Source: Streptomyces termitum
GTDB taxonomy: Bacteria; Actinomycetota; Actinomycetes; Streptomycetales; Streptomycetaceae
Direction: 5' to 3'
Assembly: GCF_014650175.1 (NCBI RefSeq)
Contig: NZ_BMUL01000014.1
Location: forward strand, 1-64,000
Length of the DNA: 64,000 nt
A program made the translations under genes and the position numbers. Below, piece after piece: positions 7,769 through 17,269 of this stretch. The notes beneath the pieces were generated by a model, which was given only the letters and a program-made list of their open reading frames with translations, made no database searches and had not been told where the DNA came from. Position 1 is the stretch's first letter, and each line of letters starts with the position of its first letter.

Positions 7769-9975
7769 GAGGAGGCGTCGTCCTTCTGCTCGTCCTCGCC
7801 CTCGATCACGGGGATGAGGGAGAGCTTGCCGCGCTGGTCGATCTCGGCGATCTCGACCTGGACCTTGGAGCCGATCGCGAGCACGTCCTCGACGTTCTCC
7901 ACGCGCTTGCCGCCGGCGAGCTTGCGGATCTGCGAGATGTGCAGCAGGCCGTCCTTGCCCGGGAGCAGGGAGACGAAGGCACCGAAGGTGGTGGTCTTGA
8001 CGACCGTACCCAGGTAGCGCTCGCCGACCTCCGGCATGGTCGGGTTGGCGATGCCGTTGATCGTGGCGCGGGCGGCCTCGGCCTGCGAGCCGACCTGGGC
8101 ACCGATGTAGATGGTGCCGTCGTCCTCGATCGTGATCTCGGCGCCGGTGTCCTCCTGGATCTGGTTGATCATCTTGCCCTTGGGGCCGATGACCTCGCCG
8201 ATCTTGTCCACGGGGATCTTGACGGTGATGATCCGCGGGGCGTTGGGGGACATCTCGTCCGGGGTGTCGATCGCTTCCATCATCACGTCGAGGATGTGGA
8301 GGCGGGCGTCGCGGGCCTGCTTGAGGGCCGCGGCCAGGACGGAGGCCGGGATGCCGTCCAGCTTGGTGTCGAGCTGGAGGGCGGTGACGAACTCCTTGGT
8401 GCCGGCGACCTTGAAGTCCATGTCGCCGAAGGCGTCCTCCGCACCGAGGATGTCGGTGAGGGCGACGTAGTGCGTCTCGCCGTTGATCTCCTGGGAGATC
8501 AGGCCCATGGCGATGCCGGCGACGGGGGCCTTGAGCGGCACACCGGCGTTCAGCAGCGACATGGTGGAGGCGCAGACGGAGCCCATGGACGTCGAGCCGT
8601 TGGAGCCGAGGGCCTCGGACACCTGGCGGATCGCGTAGGGGAACTCCTCGCGGGTCGGGAGGACCGGCACGATCGCGCGCTCGGCGAGCGCGCCGTGGCC
8701 GATCTCGCGGCGCTTCGGGGAGCCGACGCGGCCGGTCTCGCCGACGGAGTACGGCGGGAAGTTGTAGTTGTGCATGTACCGCTTGCGGGTCACCGGGGAG
8801 AGGGTGTCCAGCTGCTGCTCCATGCGGAGCATGTTGAGGGTGGTGACGCCCAGGATCTGGGTCTCGCCACGCTCGAACAGGGCGGAGCCGTGCACGCGCG
8901 GGATGGCCTCGACCTCGGCGGCGAGCGTACGGATGTCCGTGACGCCGCGGCCGTCGATGCGGACCTTGTCCTTGATGACGCGCTCGCGGACCAGGGCCTT
9001 GGTCAGGGAGCGGTAGGCGGCGGAGATCTCCTTCTCGCGGCCCTCGAAGGCCGGGAGGAGCTTCTCGGCGGCGATCTCCTTGACGCGGTCCAGCTCGGCC
9101 TCGCGGTCCTGCTTGCCGGCGATGGTGAGCGCCTGGGCCAGCTCGCCGCGGACGGCGTCGGAGAGGGCGGCGTACACGTCGTCCTGGTAGTCCAGGAAGA
9201 TCGGGAACTCGGCCTCGGGCTTGGCGGCCTTGGCGGCGAGGTCCGACTGGGCCTTGCACAGGACCTTGATGAAGGGCTTCGCGGCGTCGAGGCCGGCGGC
9301 CACGACCTCCTCGGTCGGCGCCTCGGCGCCGCCCTTGACGAGCTGGATGGTCTTCTCGGTGGCCTCGGCCTCGACCATCATGATCGCGACGTCGCCGTCC
9401 TCCAGGACGCGACCGGCGACGACCATGTCGAAGACGGCGTCCTCGAGCTCGGTGTGCGTCGGGAAGGCGACCCACTGGCCGCGGATCAGCGCGACGCGGA
9501 CGCCGCCGATCGGGCCGGAGAAGGGCAGGCCGGCCAGCTGGGTGGACGCGGACGCGGCGTTGATCGCGACGACGTCGTACAGGTGGTCGGGGTTGAGCGC
9601 CATGATCGTGGCGACGACCTGGATCTCGTTGCGCAGGCCCTTCTTGAAGGACGGGCGCAGCGGGCGGTCGATCAGGCGGCAGGTGAGGATCGCGTCCTCG
9701 GAGGGGCGGCCCTCCCGGCGGAAGAAGGAGCCGGGGATCTTGCCGGCCGCGTACATCCGCTCCTCGACGTCCACCGTGAGGGGGAAGAAGTCGAGCTGGT
9801 CCTTGGGTCGCTTCGAGGCGGAGGTCGCCGAGAGGACCATGGTGTCGTCGTCGAGGTAGGCGACGGCGGAGCCGGCGGCCTGACGGGCCAGGCGGCCGGT
9901 CTCGAAGCGGATGGTGCGGGTGCCGAAGGAGCCGTTGTCGATGACGGCCTCGGCGTAGTGGGTCTCGTTCTCCAC
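7765..9975 (-). CDS. pnp: polynucleotide phosphorylase
   Basis: A 736-residue 3'-5' phosphorolytic exoribonuclease and polymerase. Two RNase PH-like halves are followed by a KH domain (near residue 600, IGPKGKMINQIQ) and a C-terminal S1 domain. The start is the GTG at 9973-9975 giving MENETHYAEA. Streptomyces PNPase has also been studied as a (p)ppGpp-synthesising enzyme (GPSI). It lies downstream of rpsO, as in many bacteria, with a hairpin between the two genes. Confidence 0.97.
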   Translation of the reverse strand: MENETHYAEAVIDNGSFGTRTIRFETGRLARQAAGSAVAYLDDDTMVLSATSASKRPKDQLDFFPLTVDVEERMYAAGKIPGSFFRREGRPSEDAILTCRLIDRPLRPSFKKGLRNEIQVVATIMALNPDHLYDVVAINAASASTQLAGLPFSGPIGGVRVALIRGQWVAFPTHTELEDAVFDMVVAGRVLEDGDVAIMMVEAEATEKTIQLVKGGAEAPTEEVVAAGLDAAKPFIKVLCKAQSDLAAKAAKPEAEFPIFLDYQDDVYAALSDAVRGELAQALTIAGKQDREAELDRVKEIAAEKLLPAFEGREKEISAAYRSLTKALVRERVIKDKVRIDGRGVTDIRTLAAEVEAIPRVHGSALFERGETQILGVTTLNMLRMEQQLDTLSPVTRKRYMHNYNFPPYSVGETGRVGSPKRREIGHGALAERAIVPVLPTREEFPYAIRQVSEALGSNGSTSMGSVCASTMSLLNAGVPLKAPVAGIAMGLISQEINGETHYVALTDILGAEDAFGDMDFKVAGTKEFVTALQLDTKLDGIPASVLAAALKQARDARLHILDVMMEAIDTPDEMSPNAPRIITVKIPVDKIGEVIGPKGKMINQIQEDTGAEITIEDDGTIYIGAQVGSQAEAARATINGIANPTMPEVGERYLGTVVKTTTFGAFVSLLPGKDGLLHISQIRKLAGGKRVENVEDVLAIGSKVQVEIAEIDQRGKLSLIPVIEGEDEQKDDASS

Positions 9976-10259
9976 TAGTGGTTTCTCCTACGTTTTCGTC
10001 TTTGCGTCGACCCGCCCGTGTGGCGGGGACGGTGCGGGAGAAGCGCGGGACGGCGGAGCCGGTCTTCGATCGAAGCACCCGGTGATGAGGTCCGGGGGCC
10101 ACTACCGAGGACCGGCGGCGTTGCCGGCGGCTTCTCCACGGGTGGTGCGTCGTGCGTCCAGACTAAGTCCCGGACGCCCCTTTTCGCACGTACGGCAAAA
10201 GGAGCGGCCCCCTGAAAGTGGGAACCGCTCCCTTCACAGCGTTCGCCGGTACAGCCGGA
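9976..10259 (-). promoter_or_regulatory. rpsO-pnp intergenic region
   Basis: This 284-base gap holds the rpsO hairpin (10197-10234), a 12-base palindrome CTTCGATCGAAG (10064-10075), and a small GC hairpin (10011-10027) close to the pnp start. In Streptomyces the corresponding region is known to contain a pnp promoter and an RNase III-cleaved hairpin. No gene is seen in it. Confidence 0.6.
10197..10234 (-). terminator. rpsO attenuator/terminator hairpin
   Basis: Stem GGAGCGG (10201-10207) with CCGCTCC (10225-10231), followed on the minus strand by TTTT. This is one of the few hairpins in the window with a true U run. Partial read-through into pnp is expected from the known rpsO-pnp operon. 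Confidence 0.8.
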
Positions 10260-10550
10260 TTACTTGGCGCCGCCGGCCGCACCGCGGCGGATGCCGAGGC
10301 GGTCGACCAGCGCACGGAAGCGCTGGATGTCCTTCTTGGCCAGGTACTGCAGCAGGCGGCGGCGCTGGCCGACCAGGATCAGCAGACCACGACGGGAGTG
10401 GTGGTCGTGCTTGTGGGTCTTGAGGTGCTCGGTCAGGTCCGAGATGCGGCGGGAGAGCATGGCGACCTGGACCTCGGGGGAGCCGGTGTCGCCCTCCTTG
10501 GTGCCGAAGTCGGCCATGATCTGCTTCTTGACGGCGGCGTCGAGAGCCAC
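10260..10550 (-). CDS. rpsO: 30S ribosomal protein S15
   Basis: A 96-residue S15 protein that binds 16S rRNA helices 20-22 and nucleates the platform. The S15 signature (THKHDHHSRRGLLILVGQRR, residues about 45-64) is intact. The GTG at 10548-10550 follows GAGGAG at good spacing; the longer upstream frame is not part of S15. It is the first gene of the rpsO-pnp-M16 set. Confidence 0.97.
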   Translation of the reverse strand: MALDAAVKKQIMADFGTKEGDTGSPEVQVAMLSRRISDLTEHLKTHKHDHHSRRGLLILVGQRRRLLQYLAKKDIQRFRALVDRLGIRRGAAGGAK

Positions 10551-10715
10551 GCGGTTCTCCTCAGGTTTCGTGCCCGCGAGTGCCCCTGGTCTACACCTCA
10601 GGGGAGCTTCCTTGACTCGGGAGCGGGGTCCGCAGATCGCCGCTCCCCGAGGCGGGATCTCGCCTGCTTCCGGGAGCGTGTACACGTACGGCCGTCACAC
10701 AGCGTACCAGTCCGC

Positions 10716-12215
10716 TCAGGAGGTCAGCACCCGGATGGAGTGGTAGACGTCGAAGACGGCCAGGCAGAGCGGGATCAGCGTGAGCAGGACGAAGGTCTCG
10801 GCGACCTCCAGGAAGCGGCCCCAGAAGGGGGTGACGCCCTTGCGCGGCACGATCAGTCCGATGGCGGTGAGCAGCGCGGCGACGCCGGCGATGGCGGCGG
10901 AGAGCCAGACCGTACGGATGTCGAGGCCGGTGGAGTCGCCCTTCAGGGCGTCCTGGATCAGCTCCAGGGGCGGGTTGAGGCAGAGGCCGAGGCCGAGCAG
11001 GACCAGGGAGCCGAGGCCGGCCGCGAGGGCGCAGCCGACCTGCGCGGTGTAGCGGAAGAGGTGGGCGCGCATCAGCATGGCGACGCCGGTGGCGAGGGCG
11101 AGGAGCTGCCCCCACACGGCGTCGGAGAAGCCGAGGACGGCGGCGGCGCCGACGGCGACGAGGGCGCAGCCGCCGACCAGGCCGAGGAGCAGCTCGTGGC
11201 CCCGGCGGGCCTGGGCGGCGATCCGGACGGCGTCGACGGTCCCCTGCGGCTCGGCCTCGGAGCCGTAGCCGCCGACGGTGGTGCGGGGCGGCTCGAAGCC
11301 GATGGGGAGCCGGGCGAAGCGGGTGGAGAGGCCGGGCAGGAAGGCGAGCGCGCCGACCGCGAACGGGGCGCAGGCGGCGGCGGTCTCGGACGGGGTCAGG
11401 CCGGTGAGGGTCGCGGTGAAGACGGCCAGGAGGCCGACGGCGGAGGCGAAGACGAAGGCCACGAAGGGGCCGTCGCCGCCGGGCGAGACGATCGTCAGGA
11501 TCACCGCGCAGACCAGGACGGCGGCGCAGGCCAGCAGGAACTGGAGGCGGCCGATGCCCTGGCCGTCGGTGAGCGGCAGGAGGCCGGAGCCGGCGACGGC
11601 GGCGTTGGCCATCGCTCCGACGCCGAGGGCGACGGCGGAGCCGCGGTCGTCGTAGACGCGGGCGCGGACGGCGGCGAGCGCCAGGAGGAGGACGGCGGTG
11701 ACCGCGGCGAGGACGCCGGGCAGGCCGTTCATGTCGTGCCGGGGCTCGGAGCTCCACAGCACGAAGCCGAGGAGGACCAGAAGGACGGAGCCGGCGAGGA
11801 GGCCGGCGCCGCGCATCAGGGCGTCGGACCAGAGGGTGCGGTCGCGGGAGACGGCGGAGGCGACGGCGTCGGAGACGTCGTCGAAGACGGCCGGGGGGAG
11901 CGATTCGGCGAAGGGCCGCAGGGAGAGCAGCTCGCCGTCGAGGACCCGCTGGGAGGCGAGCGAGCGGCTGCCGTCGAGGACGGTGCCGTCGCGGCGCACC
12001 AGGTGGTAGCCGACCGGGGCGCCGGGGGCGGGGGTCTGGCCGGAGAGGCGGAGCAGCTCCGGGTAGAGGTCGGCGAGCGCGATGTCCTCGGGCAGCGCGA
12101 CGTCGACGCGGCCGTCGGGTGCGACGACCGTGATCCGGCAGAAGCCCGTACCGCCGTGGAACACGGTCGTGGGAGCCGACTGACCGGCTCCGCCGGCCGT
12201 GGCTGGGGCCGTCAT
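10716..12215 (-). CDS. eccD: T7SS membrane channel protein EccD
   Basis: A 499-residue protein with a ubiquitin-like YukD-type domain at residues about 20-110 (FCRITVVAPDGRVDVALPED) and then about eleven hydrophobic helices to the end, the EccD layout. In mycobacteria EccD forms the main transmembrane vestibule of the secretion complex. The ATG at 12213-12215 is preceded by a GGGGAAGCAGCAGGTG purine stretch. It is transcribed away from eccC across a 438-base gap. The open frame continues artificially far upstream because of GC bias. Confidence 0.92.
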   Translation of the reverse strand: MTAPATAGGAGQSAPTTVFHGGTGFCRITVVAPDGRVDVALPEDIALADLYPELLRLSGQTPAPGAPVGYHLVRRDGTVLDGSRSLASQRVLDGELLSLRPFAESLPPAVFDDVSDAVASAVSRDRTLWSDALMRGAGLLAGSVLLVLLGFVLWSSEPRHDMNGLPGVLAAVTAVLLLALAAVRARVYDDRGSAVALGVGAMANAAVAGSGLLPLTDGQGIGRLQFLLACAAVLVCAVILTIVSPGGDGPFVAFVFASAVGLLAVFTATLTGLTPSETAAACAPFAVGALAFLPGLSTRFARLPIGFEPPRTTVGGYGSEAEPQGTVDAVRIAAQARRGHELLLGLVGGCALVAVGAAAVLGFSDAVWGQLLALATGVAMLMRAHLFRYTAQVGCALAAGLGSLVLLGLGLCLNPPLELIQDALKGDSTGLDIRTVWLSAAIAGVAALLTAIGLIVPRKGVTPFWGRFLEVAETFVLLTLIPLCLAVFDVYHSIRVLTS

Positions 12216-12653
12216 ACTCACCTGCTGCTTCCCCTCGTGGTGGTCCTGGCGGGCCGGGCCCGGTCGTCCGGAGGACTCGTCGTCCGGGCGGTGGCCCGAG
12301 GCTCCGGGTGGTGGCGTCGGGCGGCCGGATCGTGCCGGTGCCGGGCGGTGCGTCCCGGTGCGCGTCCGCTCCTCGCGTCCGCGTCCGCGCTTCGGCGGGC
12401 GTGGGCGCGGCGGTCGCCGACCCCGTGACCGTACCCCCGTGTCCCCGGTTCCGCTCCCCCGGCTCCGCGCCGCGGACGTTGCGCTCCGAATGACCCGATT
12501 TTTGCGATAGTTCATGGTCCCGCAAACATCTCGGGCCACCCTACCGCCCACCCTCGACCCCGCACCAAAGTAGGATCCCTCCCCGCGGATGGATCCTGTC
12601 GCCACGGGGGCGTCTGGAGGAACTTTCCGTCCGGCAACGGAAATTGGTGAGCT
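12216..12653. promoter_or_regulatory. divergent eccD/eccC promoter region
   Basis: A 438-base gene-free stretch between two divergent T7SS genes. Towards eccC it holds a TAGGAT hexamer (12571-12576) that could be a -10 box, and an inverted repeat AGGATCC (12572-12578)/GGATCCT (12591-12597). I see no clear -35 box. The AT-richest patch (12490-12515) may also hold promoter elements. Confidence 0.45.
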
Positions 12654-15600
12654 GTGAGCCAGATCGTCGTCAAGCGCCCACCGCGGGCCCTTCCGACCGA
12701 AGTGCCTGACGAACAGGTGCAGTTGCAACCTCCGCCGGAGCTGCCCCGGGGACAGCAGGAGGGCGCCCTGATGCAGCTCCTGCCGATGCTCGGCATGGGC
12801 GGTTCGGTCGTCTTCTTCTTCATGACGCCGAACCCGATCATGCGGATCATGGGCATGGTGATGATCGCGTCGACGGTGGCCATGGCCATCGCGATGCTGG
12901 TCCGCTACCGGCGCGGCACCCAGGGGCAGCTCGCCGACCTGCGGCGCGACTACCTCAAGTACCTGACCCAGACCCGCCGCGCCGTCCTGCGCACGGCCCG
13001 CCTCCAGCGCGACGCCCAGTACTACCTGCACCCCTCCCCCGAGCAGCTGTGGGCGCTGGTCGCCGAGGGCAGCCGGGTCTGGGAGCGGCGCATCGGCGAC
13101 GCCGACTTCGCGCAGGTCCGCGTCGGTCTGGGCAGCCAGCAGCTCGCGACCCCGCTGATCGCGCCCGAGACCGCGCCGGTGGACGAGCTGGAGCCGCTGA
13201 CGGCCGGCGCCATGCGGCAGTTCCTCCACGCGCACGGCACGCTGGACGGCCTGCCGATGGCGATCTCGCTGCGCGCCTTCTACCACCTCACGGTGGGCGG
13301 CGAGCCGGAGGCCGCCCGCTCCCTGACCCGCGCCATGGTGGGCTCGCTCACCGCCCTGCACTCCCCCGAGGACCTGGTCGTCGTGGTCGCCGCCGGCGAC
13401 CGGACGGCGCCCGCCTGGGAGTGGGCGAAGTGGCTGCCGCACGTGCAGGCGTCCGGTCCCGGCGACGGGGCGGGCAGCCGGCGGCTGATCACCACGGACG
13501 CGCGCGAGCTGGAGGACCTGGTCGCCGGACGGCTGGAGGGCCGGCCCCGCTTCCAGGGCGTCAACCACCCGCTGCTCGACCACCCGCACCTGGTCGTGGT
13601 CCTCGACGGCCAGTCGATCCCGCAGACCTCGGCGCTCGCCTCGCCCGAGGGCATCCAGGGCGTCACCGTCATCGAGGTCGTCGAGGGCCGGGCCACCGGG
13701 CCGCGCGGCGACCTGGCCGTGACCGTCGAGGGCGACACGCTGCGCCTGGAGTCCGGGCACGGCCACGTGTACGAGGGCGTGCCGGACGGGCTGGGACCGG
13801 ACGCGGCCGAGGCCCTCGGCCGGCAGCTCGCGCCGCTGCGGGTGGCGTCCGGCTCGGACGACGACGAGCCGCTGCTCGCCAACCTCGACTTCACCGACCT
13901 GCTGAACCTCGGCGACGCGGCCTCGGTCGACGTCGCCCGCACCTGGCGGCCCCGGTCCCGCTCCGAGCGGCTGCGGGTGCCGATCGGCGTCGGCGAGGAC
14001 GGCGTCCCCGTGATGCTGGACCTCAAGGAGGCCGCGCAGGAGGGCATGGGCCCGCACGGCCTGTGCGTGGGCGCGACCGGTTCCGGCAAGTCGGAGCTGC
14101 TGCGCACGCTCGTCCTCGGCCTGGCGGTCACCCACTCCTCGGAGACGCTGAACTTCGTCCTCGCCGACTTCAAGGGCGGCGCCACCTTCGCCGGCATGTC
14201 CCAGATGCCGCACGTCGCCGCCGTCATCACCAACCTCGCGGACGACCTGACGCTCGTGGACCGGATGGGCGACTCCATCCGCGGCGAGCTCAACCGCCGC
14301 CAGGAGATGCTGCGCGACGCGGGCAACTACGCCAACATCCACGACTACGAGAAGGCGCGCGCCGCCGGGGCCCCGCTCCAGCCCATCCCCTCGCTCGTCC
14401 TCGTCATCGACGAGTTCAGCGAGCTGCTGACCGCGATGCCGGACTTCATCGAGATGTTCGTGCAGATCGGCCGCATCGGCCGGTCGCTCGGCGTGCACCT
14501 GCTGCTCGCCTCGCAGCGCCTGGAGGAGGGCCGGCTGCGCGGCCTGGAGACGTACCTCTCCTACCGGATCGGCCTGCGGACCTTCTCGGCGGCCGAGTCC
14601 CGGGCGGCGATCGGCGTGCCCGACGCCTACTCGCTGCCGAACGTGCCGGGCTCCGGCTACCTCAAGTACGGCACCGACGAGATGGTGCGGTTCAAGGCCG
14701 CGTACGTCTCCGGCGTCTACCGGTCGGGCCGGCACGCCGCCGCGCCCGGCGGGCCGCTGCCGGTGGACCGCCGCCCGGTGCCCTTCACCGCGGCCCCCGT
14801 CCCGGTGCGCTACCTCGAACCCGAGGAGCGGGCCAAGGTACCCGAGGCCCGGGCGGCCGAGGACGACGCGCTGGCCGACTCGGTGCTCGACGTGATCGTG
14901 CGCCGGCTGGAGGGGCGCGGCGTCGAGGCGCACCAGGTGTGGCTGCCGCCGCTGGACAACCCGCCGCCGCTCGACGCGGTCCTGCCCGGCCTCGCCGGGG
15001 TCGAGGGCCGGGGCCTGACCCAGCCCGGGTACGAGGCGGCCGGCCGGCTCGTCGTCCCGCTGGGCGTCGTCGACAAGCCGTACGAGCAGCGCCGCGACAC
15101 CCTCTACCGGGACTTCTCCGGCGCGGCCGGCCACATGCAGATCGTCGGCGGCCCGCAGTCCGGCAAGTCGACGCTGCTGCGCACCCTGATCTCGGCCTTC
15201 GCGCTCACCCACACGCCGCACGAGGTGCAGTTCTACGGCCTCGACTTCGGCGGCGGCGGCCTGGCCTCGGTCGCGGGCCTGCCGCACGTCGGCGGCGTCG
15301 CGTCCCGGCTCGACCCCGAGCGGGTGCGCCGCACGGTGGCCGAGGTGTACGGCATCCTGTCCCGGCGCGAGGAGTACTTCCGCAGCGCGGGCATCGACTC
15401 CATCGCCACCTACCGCAGGCTGCGGTCGCGCGGCGAGATCTCGGTGGCGGACCAGCCGTGGGGCGACGTCTTCCTGGTGATCGACGGCTGGGGCAACTTC
15501 CGCACCGAGTACGAGGGGCTGGAGCCGGCCGTCGTCGACATCGCCGCGCGCGGCCTCGGCTACGGCATCCACGTGGTGGTCACCGCCTCCCGCTCGATGG

Positions 15601-16619
15601 AGGTCCGGGCCAACCTCAAGGACCACCTGATGAACCGGCTGGAGCTGCGGCTGGGCGACACGATGGACTCCGAGCTCGACCGCAAGATCGCCGTCAACGT
15701 GCCGACCGGGGTCCCCGGCCGCGGTCTCACCCCGGAGAAGCTGCACTTCATGGCGGCGGTGCCGCGCATCGACGGCATCAGCTCCGACAGCGACCTGGCG
15801 GAGGCGACGGCCGCGATGACGCAGGAGGTCACCCGGCACTGGACGGCGCCGGGCGCGCCCGAGGTGCGGCTGCTGCCGCGCGAGCTGGAGGCGTCCGCGC
15901 TGCCCGCCGGGCACGCGGAGCCGCGGCGCGGCGTCGCGTTCGCCATCGACGAGCACAACCTGGAGCCGGTCTTCGTCGACTTCGACCGCGACCCGTTCTT
16001 CCTCGTCTTCGGCGAGAGCGAGTCGGGCAAGTCGAACCTGCTGCGGCTGCTGATCAAGCAGATCACGGAGCGGTACGACGGGAACGCGGCGAAGTTCTTC
16101 GTCATCGACAACCGGCGCGCGCTGCTGGACGTCACCCCGGCGAGCCACCTGGCCGAGTACGTGCCCATGTCCAACAACATGGAGCACCACGTGGACGCGC
16201 TGGCCGACCTGATGCGCCGCCGCTCCCCGTCGGCGGACGTCACCGCCCAGCAGCTGCGCGACCGCAGCTGGTGGTCGGGGCCGTGCCTGTACGTGGTCGT
16301 CGACGACTACGACCTGGTGTCGACGTCGAGCGGCAACCCGCTGGCGAAGCTGACGGAACTGCTGCCGTTCGCCCGGGACGTCGGCGTCCGCTTCATCATC
16401 GCCCGCAGCGCGGCCGGCGCGAGCAGGTCCTCCTACGAGGCGTTCATGCAGCGGTTGATGGAACTCGGCGCCCAGGGCGTCCTGCTCTCCGGCGACCCCC
16501 AGGAGGGCGACGTCCTCGGCGGCGTCCGCATGCGCCCGATGCCCCCGGGCCGGGGCGTCTACGTCTCCCGCCAGCGCGGCAACCCGCTGGTGCAGACGGG
16601 GCGGATGCCGGAGTTGTAG
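12654..16619 (+). CDS. eccC: T7SS coupling ATPase EccC (fused EccCa/EccCb)
   Basis: A 1321-residue FtsK/SpoIIIE-type ATPase that recognises and drives WXG100 substrates. Two N-terminal membrane helices (about 45-85) precede three ATPase domains with P-loops GATGSGKS (473-480), GGPQSGKS (832-839) and GESESGKS (1120-1127). Only domain 1 has a full Walker B acidic pair (LVLVIDEF); domains 2 and 3 read VIDGW and VVDDY. This agrees with published EccC work, where domain 1 is catalytic and domains 2-3 bind signals. Start is the GTG at 12654. Confidence 0.95.
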   Translation: MSQIVVKRPPRALPTEVPDEQVQLQPPPELPRGQQEGALMQLLPMLGMGGSVVFFFMTPNPIMRIMGMVMIASTVAMAIAMLVRYRRGTQGQLADLRRDYLKYLTQTRRAVLRTARLQRDAQYYLHPSPEQLWALVAEGSRVWERRIGDADFAQVRVGLGSQQLATPLIAPETAPVDELEPLTAGAMRQFLHAHGTLDGLPMAISLRAFYHLTVGGEPEAARSLTRAMVGSLTALHSPEDLVVVVAAGDRTAPAWEWAKWLPHVQASGPGDGAGSRRLITTDARELEDLVAGRLEGRPRFQGVNHPLLDHPHLVVVLDGQSIPQTSALASPEGIQGVTVIEVVEGRATGPRGDLAVTVEGDTLRLESGHGHVYEGVPDGLGPDAAEALGRQLAPLRVASGSDDDEPLLANLDFTDLLNLGDAASVDVARTWRPRSRSERLRVPIGVGEDGVPVMLDLKEAAQEGMGPHGLCVGATGSGKSELLRTLVLGLAVTHSSETLNFVLADFKGGATFAGMSQMPHVAAVITNLADDLTLVDRMGDSIRGELNRRQEMLRDAGNYANIHDYEKARAAGAPLQPIPSLVLVIDEFSELLTAMPDFIEMFVQIGRIGRSLGVHLLLASQRLEEGRLRGLETYLSYRIGLRTFSAAESRAAIGVPDAYSLPNVPGSGYLKYGTDEMVRFKAAYVSGVYRSGRHAAAPGGPLPVDRRPVPFTAAPVPVRYLEPEERAKVPEARAAEDDALADSVLDVIVRRLEGRGVEAHQVWLPPLDNPPPLDAVLPGLAGVEGRGLTQPGYEAAGRLVVPLGVVDKPYEQRRDTLYRDFSGAAGHMQIVGGPQSGKSTLLRTLISAFALTHTPHEVQFYGLDFGGGGLASVAGLPHVGGVASRLDPERVRRTVAEVYGILSRREEYFRSAGIDSIATYRRLRSRGEISVADQPWGDVFLVIDGWGNFRTEYEGLEPAVVDIAARGLGYGIHVVVTASRSMEVRANLKDHLMNRLELRLGDTMDSELDRKIAVNVPTGVPGRGLTPEKLHFMAAVPRIDGISSDSDLAEATAAMTQEVTRHWTAPGAPEVRLLPRELEASALPAGHAEPRRGVAFAIDEHNLEPVFVDFDRDPFFLVFGESESGKSNLLRLLIKQITERYDGNAAKFFVIDNRRALLDVTPASHLAEYVPMSNNMEHHVDALADLMRRRSPSADVTAQQLRDRSWWSGPCLYVVVDDYDLVSTSSGNPLAKLTELLPFARDVGVRFIIARSAAGASRSSYEAFMQRLMELGAQGVLLSGDPQEGDVLGGVRMRPMPPGRGVYVSRQRGNPLVQTGRMPEL

Positions 16620-16623
16620 GAGG

Positions 16624-16706
16624 GGTACGCCGCTGGGCCGGGTCGATCGGACCCGGCCCAGCGGCGTACCGGCGGGAGCCCCGGGAGTTCCCGGACCGGC
16701 TCCCGC
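16624..16706 (+). terminator. 21-bp perfect hairpin plus second stem after eccC
   Basis: A perfect 21-bp stem (16624-16644 with 16650-16670, loop GATCG) begins four bases after the eccC stop. Immediately after it, GCGGGAGCC (16672-16680)/GGCTCCCGC (16698-16706) encloses another perfect stem CCGGGA/TCCCGG (16681-16694). This should stop or strongly attenuate transcription between eccC and the next gene. Confidence 0.8.
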
Positions 16707-16707
16707 G

Positions 16708-16733
16708 CATCGGGATCGGCACATCGGGATCGG
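16708..16733 (+). repeat. direct repeat CATCGGGATCGG
   Basis: Two exact 12-base copies (16708-16719 and 16722-16733) with a 14-base period lie between the tandem hairpins and the ribosome site of the next gene. They could mark a regulator site or promoter for the 16762-20159 genes. Confidence 0.55.
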
Positions 16734-16761
16734 ACAGAGCGGTGCGGAAGGAGCAACGCCC

Positions 16762-17253
16762 ATGGCATGGGACGAGTGGGAGCGGTTGAAGACGTCGGCG
16801 GCCGAGCGGGACTCGACGCGGATGCAGTTGAACCGGCTGCCGGACGAGGACCGGCCGAACGCGGGGAGTCCGACGGGCGGGTTCCTCAAGGTGGACCAGC
16901 AGGATCTGGCCGCGATCGGTGACGAGGCGTTCAAGCTGTACAACCGGCTGTGGAAGGAGGCGCGCGTCACCTCCACCGACGCGGCGGCGAGCGACCTCAG
17001 CGGGCAGGGGTTCGCGCTGGGCGGGGCGCTGTCGCACGTCGCGTTGCGGTGGGACAAGCAGCTCGGGTCGGTGATGGACGCCTGTGCGCTGATCTCCAAC
17101 CACATGGACTTCACGAAGAACGCGCACGCCGGCGACGAGGTCTTCATCGAGCGGCACGTGAGCAGCATCCAGACGCTGGACTCCGGGTTCGACGACGACT
17201 GGGCGAAGCCCGGGAAGCCGAACAAGATATACGAGCCGGACAAGAAGGACTGA
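16762..17253 (+). CDS. T7SS-locus small helical protein (candidate substrate partner)
   Basis: A 163-residue mostly helical protein with no signal peptide or membrane helix. ATG at 16762 has GGAAGGAG in front. Its size, helical content and position just before a large protein with a WXG-like N-terminus are what is seen for T7SS partner/chaperone genes, so I infer a partner of the 17270 product. It lacks a clear WXG turn and a C-terminal YxxxD motif. No family name recognised. Confidence 0.75.
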   Translation: MAWDEWERLKTSAAERDSTRMQLNRLPDEDRPNAGSPTGGFLKVDQQDLAAIGDEAFKLYNRLWKEARVTSTDAAASDLSGQGFALGGALSHVALRWDKQLGSVMDACALISNHMDFTKNAHAGDEVFIERHVSSIQTLDSGFDDDWAKPGKPNKIYEPDKKD

Positions 17254-17269
17254 GGACGGGGAACGACTG

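Noticed and set aside
7939..9978. Long plus-strand frame opposite pnp
   Set aside because: Shadow frame rich in Gly/Asp/Leu, without motifs; pnp on the other strand is certain.
10716..17243. A 2175-residue minus-strand frame joining eccD to sequence opposite eccC
   Set aside because: Only the last 499 residues (EccD) have real protein features; the rest is antisense to eccC.
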